Source: Endozoicomonas sp965196975
GTDB lineage: Bacteria > Pseudomonadota > Gammaproteobacteria > Pseudomonadales > Endozoicomonadaceae
Reading direction: 5' to 3'
DNA: 64,000 nucleotides
Assembly (NCBI RefSeq): GCF_965196975.1
Contig: NZ_OZ239981.1
Coordinates: 2,356,001 to 2,420,000 of the forward strand
Shown: positions 63,308 to 64,000 of the stretch, in pieces
Position numbering within the stretch: position 1 is the stretch's first letter
How the letters are laid out: each line of letters starts with the position of its first letter
The notes under the pieces: model-generated
Told to the model about the DNA's origin: nothing
What the model saw: only the letters and a program-made list of their open reading frames with translations
Databases searched by the model: none
Translations under genes and position numbers: made by a program

Positions 63308-63772
63308 GAAGATCAGAGTATTGCGGTAGGTTTCCCTGAATATTATTGCGACCAAGGCATCAATGGCGCTTCAACTATCGGAAAAACACTACGCATCTTT
63401 TCCACTTATTCTCAATTAATCGAATTGAAAAATCATCCATCTCTGAAAAAGATTGTCAGCTCCAAAGAGGTTGACTTCTCTCCCATAGCTGAAGTCCCTC
63501 CCCACGCAGTCCCAGTTCGCTTTATAAGAGATCGGTCCGTGGATCACTACTTCCTTAATTGCAGAAAGCATGAAGAATTTAGAGAGAAGGCAGGTACGCT
63601 CCGGCGCTTGCCCTGTATATCCTTTACCAGCTCTGGTTTCTCATCCCCCCATAACAAAGGACACTGTTTCTCAGTATTTGTACGTCGCGAAGAAGCTGAT
63701 CAGCACATTACCGGGCCATACACCAATTACGGATTAAGTCGCTCTGGCAGTACAGTGCCATGGTTTGAATAA
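63308..63772 (+). pseudogene. cas6f: Cas6f/Csy4 CRISPR endoribonuclease, 5' end removed by IS1
   Basis: The frame is open from the first base after IS1. It reads S-I-A-V-G-F-P-E-Y, then G-K-T-L-R-I-F, L-K-K-I-V-S, and ends with Y-T-N-Y-G-L-S-R-S-G-S-T-V-P-W-F-E, matching the Csy4 order I-x-V-S-F-P / G-x-x-L-R-I-H / Y-G-L-S-x-G-G-x-V-P-W-F. About 154 codons remain of the usual 185-195. The missing 30-40 residues include the position of the catalytic His29 of P. aeruginosa Csy4, so the fragment cannot cut crRNA. A later TTG or internal start would only shorten it. Confidence 0.8.
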
Positions 63773-63793
63773 TAACATTAAGGAAGTACTGTT

Positions 63794-64000
63794 ATGTTAC
63801 TGGCAAACACAAAACAACAACCATTAGAAGTCCACTCCGAGGCAATTGCCGAGTTAGCAGTCTGCATTAGAAGACACTTTTTTAACCCCGAATTCCTTGA
63901 ACATTTTGGTATCACCCCAGTTTATCTTGACGAGACAATATACCAATCGGGTCTTGATCATGATATTGGAAAGGCTGCTCCCACTTTTCAGCAATATATA
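63794..64000 (+). CDS. cas3: Cas3-type HD nuclease/helicase, N-terminus (runs off right edge)
   Basis: ATG 63794 has AAGGAAG seven bases upstream and lies 21 bases after the cas6f stop. The 69 visible codons include H14 in V-H-S-E-A-I-A-E and the metal-binding H56-D57 in G-L-D-H-D-I-G-K-A-A-P-T-F-Q, the start of a Cas3 HD nuclease domain. The protein begins directly with HD and has no Cas2 domain ahead of it, unlike Cas2-3 of standard type I-F. The rest, including any helicase, is outside the window. Confidence 0.7.
   Translation, partial: MLLANTKQQPLEVHSEAIAELAVCIRRHFFNPEFLEHFGITPVYLDETIYQSGLDHDIGKAAPTFQQYI

Noticed and set aside
63300..64000. CRISPR array at the right end
   Set aside because: I looked for regularly spaced repeats of 25-40 bases near the cas genes and saw none inside the window.

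Overview
The window reads as chromosome of a host-associated gammaproteobacterium. The large 180-kDa-type NAD-glutamate dehydrogenase, the MoxR/Bat operon, TerC, a RIO kinase, the load of insertion sequences, the ankyrin protein and several effector-like proteins without recognisable domains together suggest Endozoicomonas or a close Oceanospirillales relative. This is inference from gene content; there is no rRNA or complete tRNA in the window to anchor it.

Layout. 1-6.5 kb: an NCS1 nucleobase-type permease running off the left edge, and NAD-GDH. 6.7-14 kb: a translationally coupled MoxR-DUF58-DUF4381-VWA-VWA/TPR-BatD operon, then a small serine hydrolase and parvulin ppiC. 15-21.3 kb: a 3beta-HSD-like dehydrogenase, a FUSC-like membrane protein, and a PepSY/small membrane protein/response regulator/sensor kinase operon whose kinase is cut by an IS66-type element. 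21.3-26.7 kb: a putative lipid or sterol oxidation cluster (TetR, SDR, Rieske oxygenase, acetoacetate-decarboxylase-fold protein, AraC). 26.7-37.7 kb: housekeeping and hypothetical genes, an IS982-type element with a palindromic element nested in it, two related MITE-like repeats that appear to place promoters in front of genes, and a yybP-ykoY manganese riboswitch ahead of TerC. 37.7-43 kb: a decayed IS481-type element and an ergothioneine operon (egtB-egtD) with egtD cut by a second IS66 copy. 43-55 kb: a lipoprotein, a CHASE sensor kinase broken by an ISKra4-type element and a frameshift, two tandem near-identical aldehyde dehydrogenases, an effector-like gene clipped by another ISKra4 copy, and an O-methyltransferase. 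56.3-58.3 kb: a uvrB-like gene with one in-frame stop.

58.37-64 kb looks like the edge of a genomic island: a 3' fragment of tRNA-Arg(CCU), a P4-like integrase, an ankyrin gene split by a third ISKra4 copy, an IS1 element, and directly behind IS1 the 3' four-fifths of a Cas6f/Csy4 gene followed by the start of a stand-alone Cas3-type HD gene that runs off the right edge. This CRISPR-Cas remnant is the feature most worth following outside the window.

The main theme is ongoing IS-driven gene decay. Eight IS copies are bounded here; six have clean target duplications, and four genes can be rebuilt in frame by removing the element (sensor kinase, egtD, the CHASE kinase N-terminus, the ankyrin gene). 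Identical or nearly identical IS copies argue that the expansion is recent. Nothing was computed with external tools; family names come from motif recognition.
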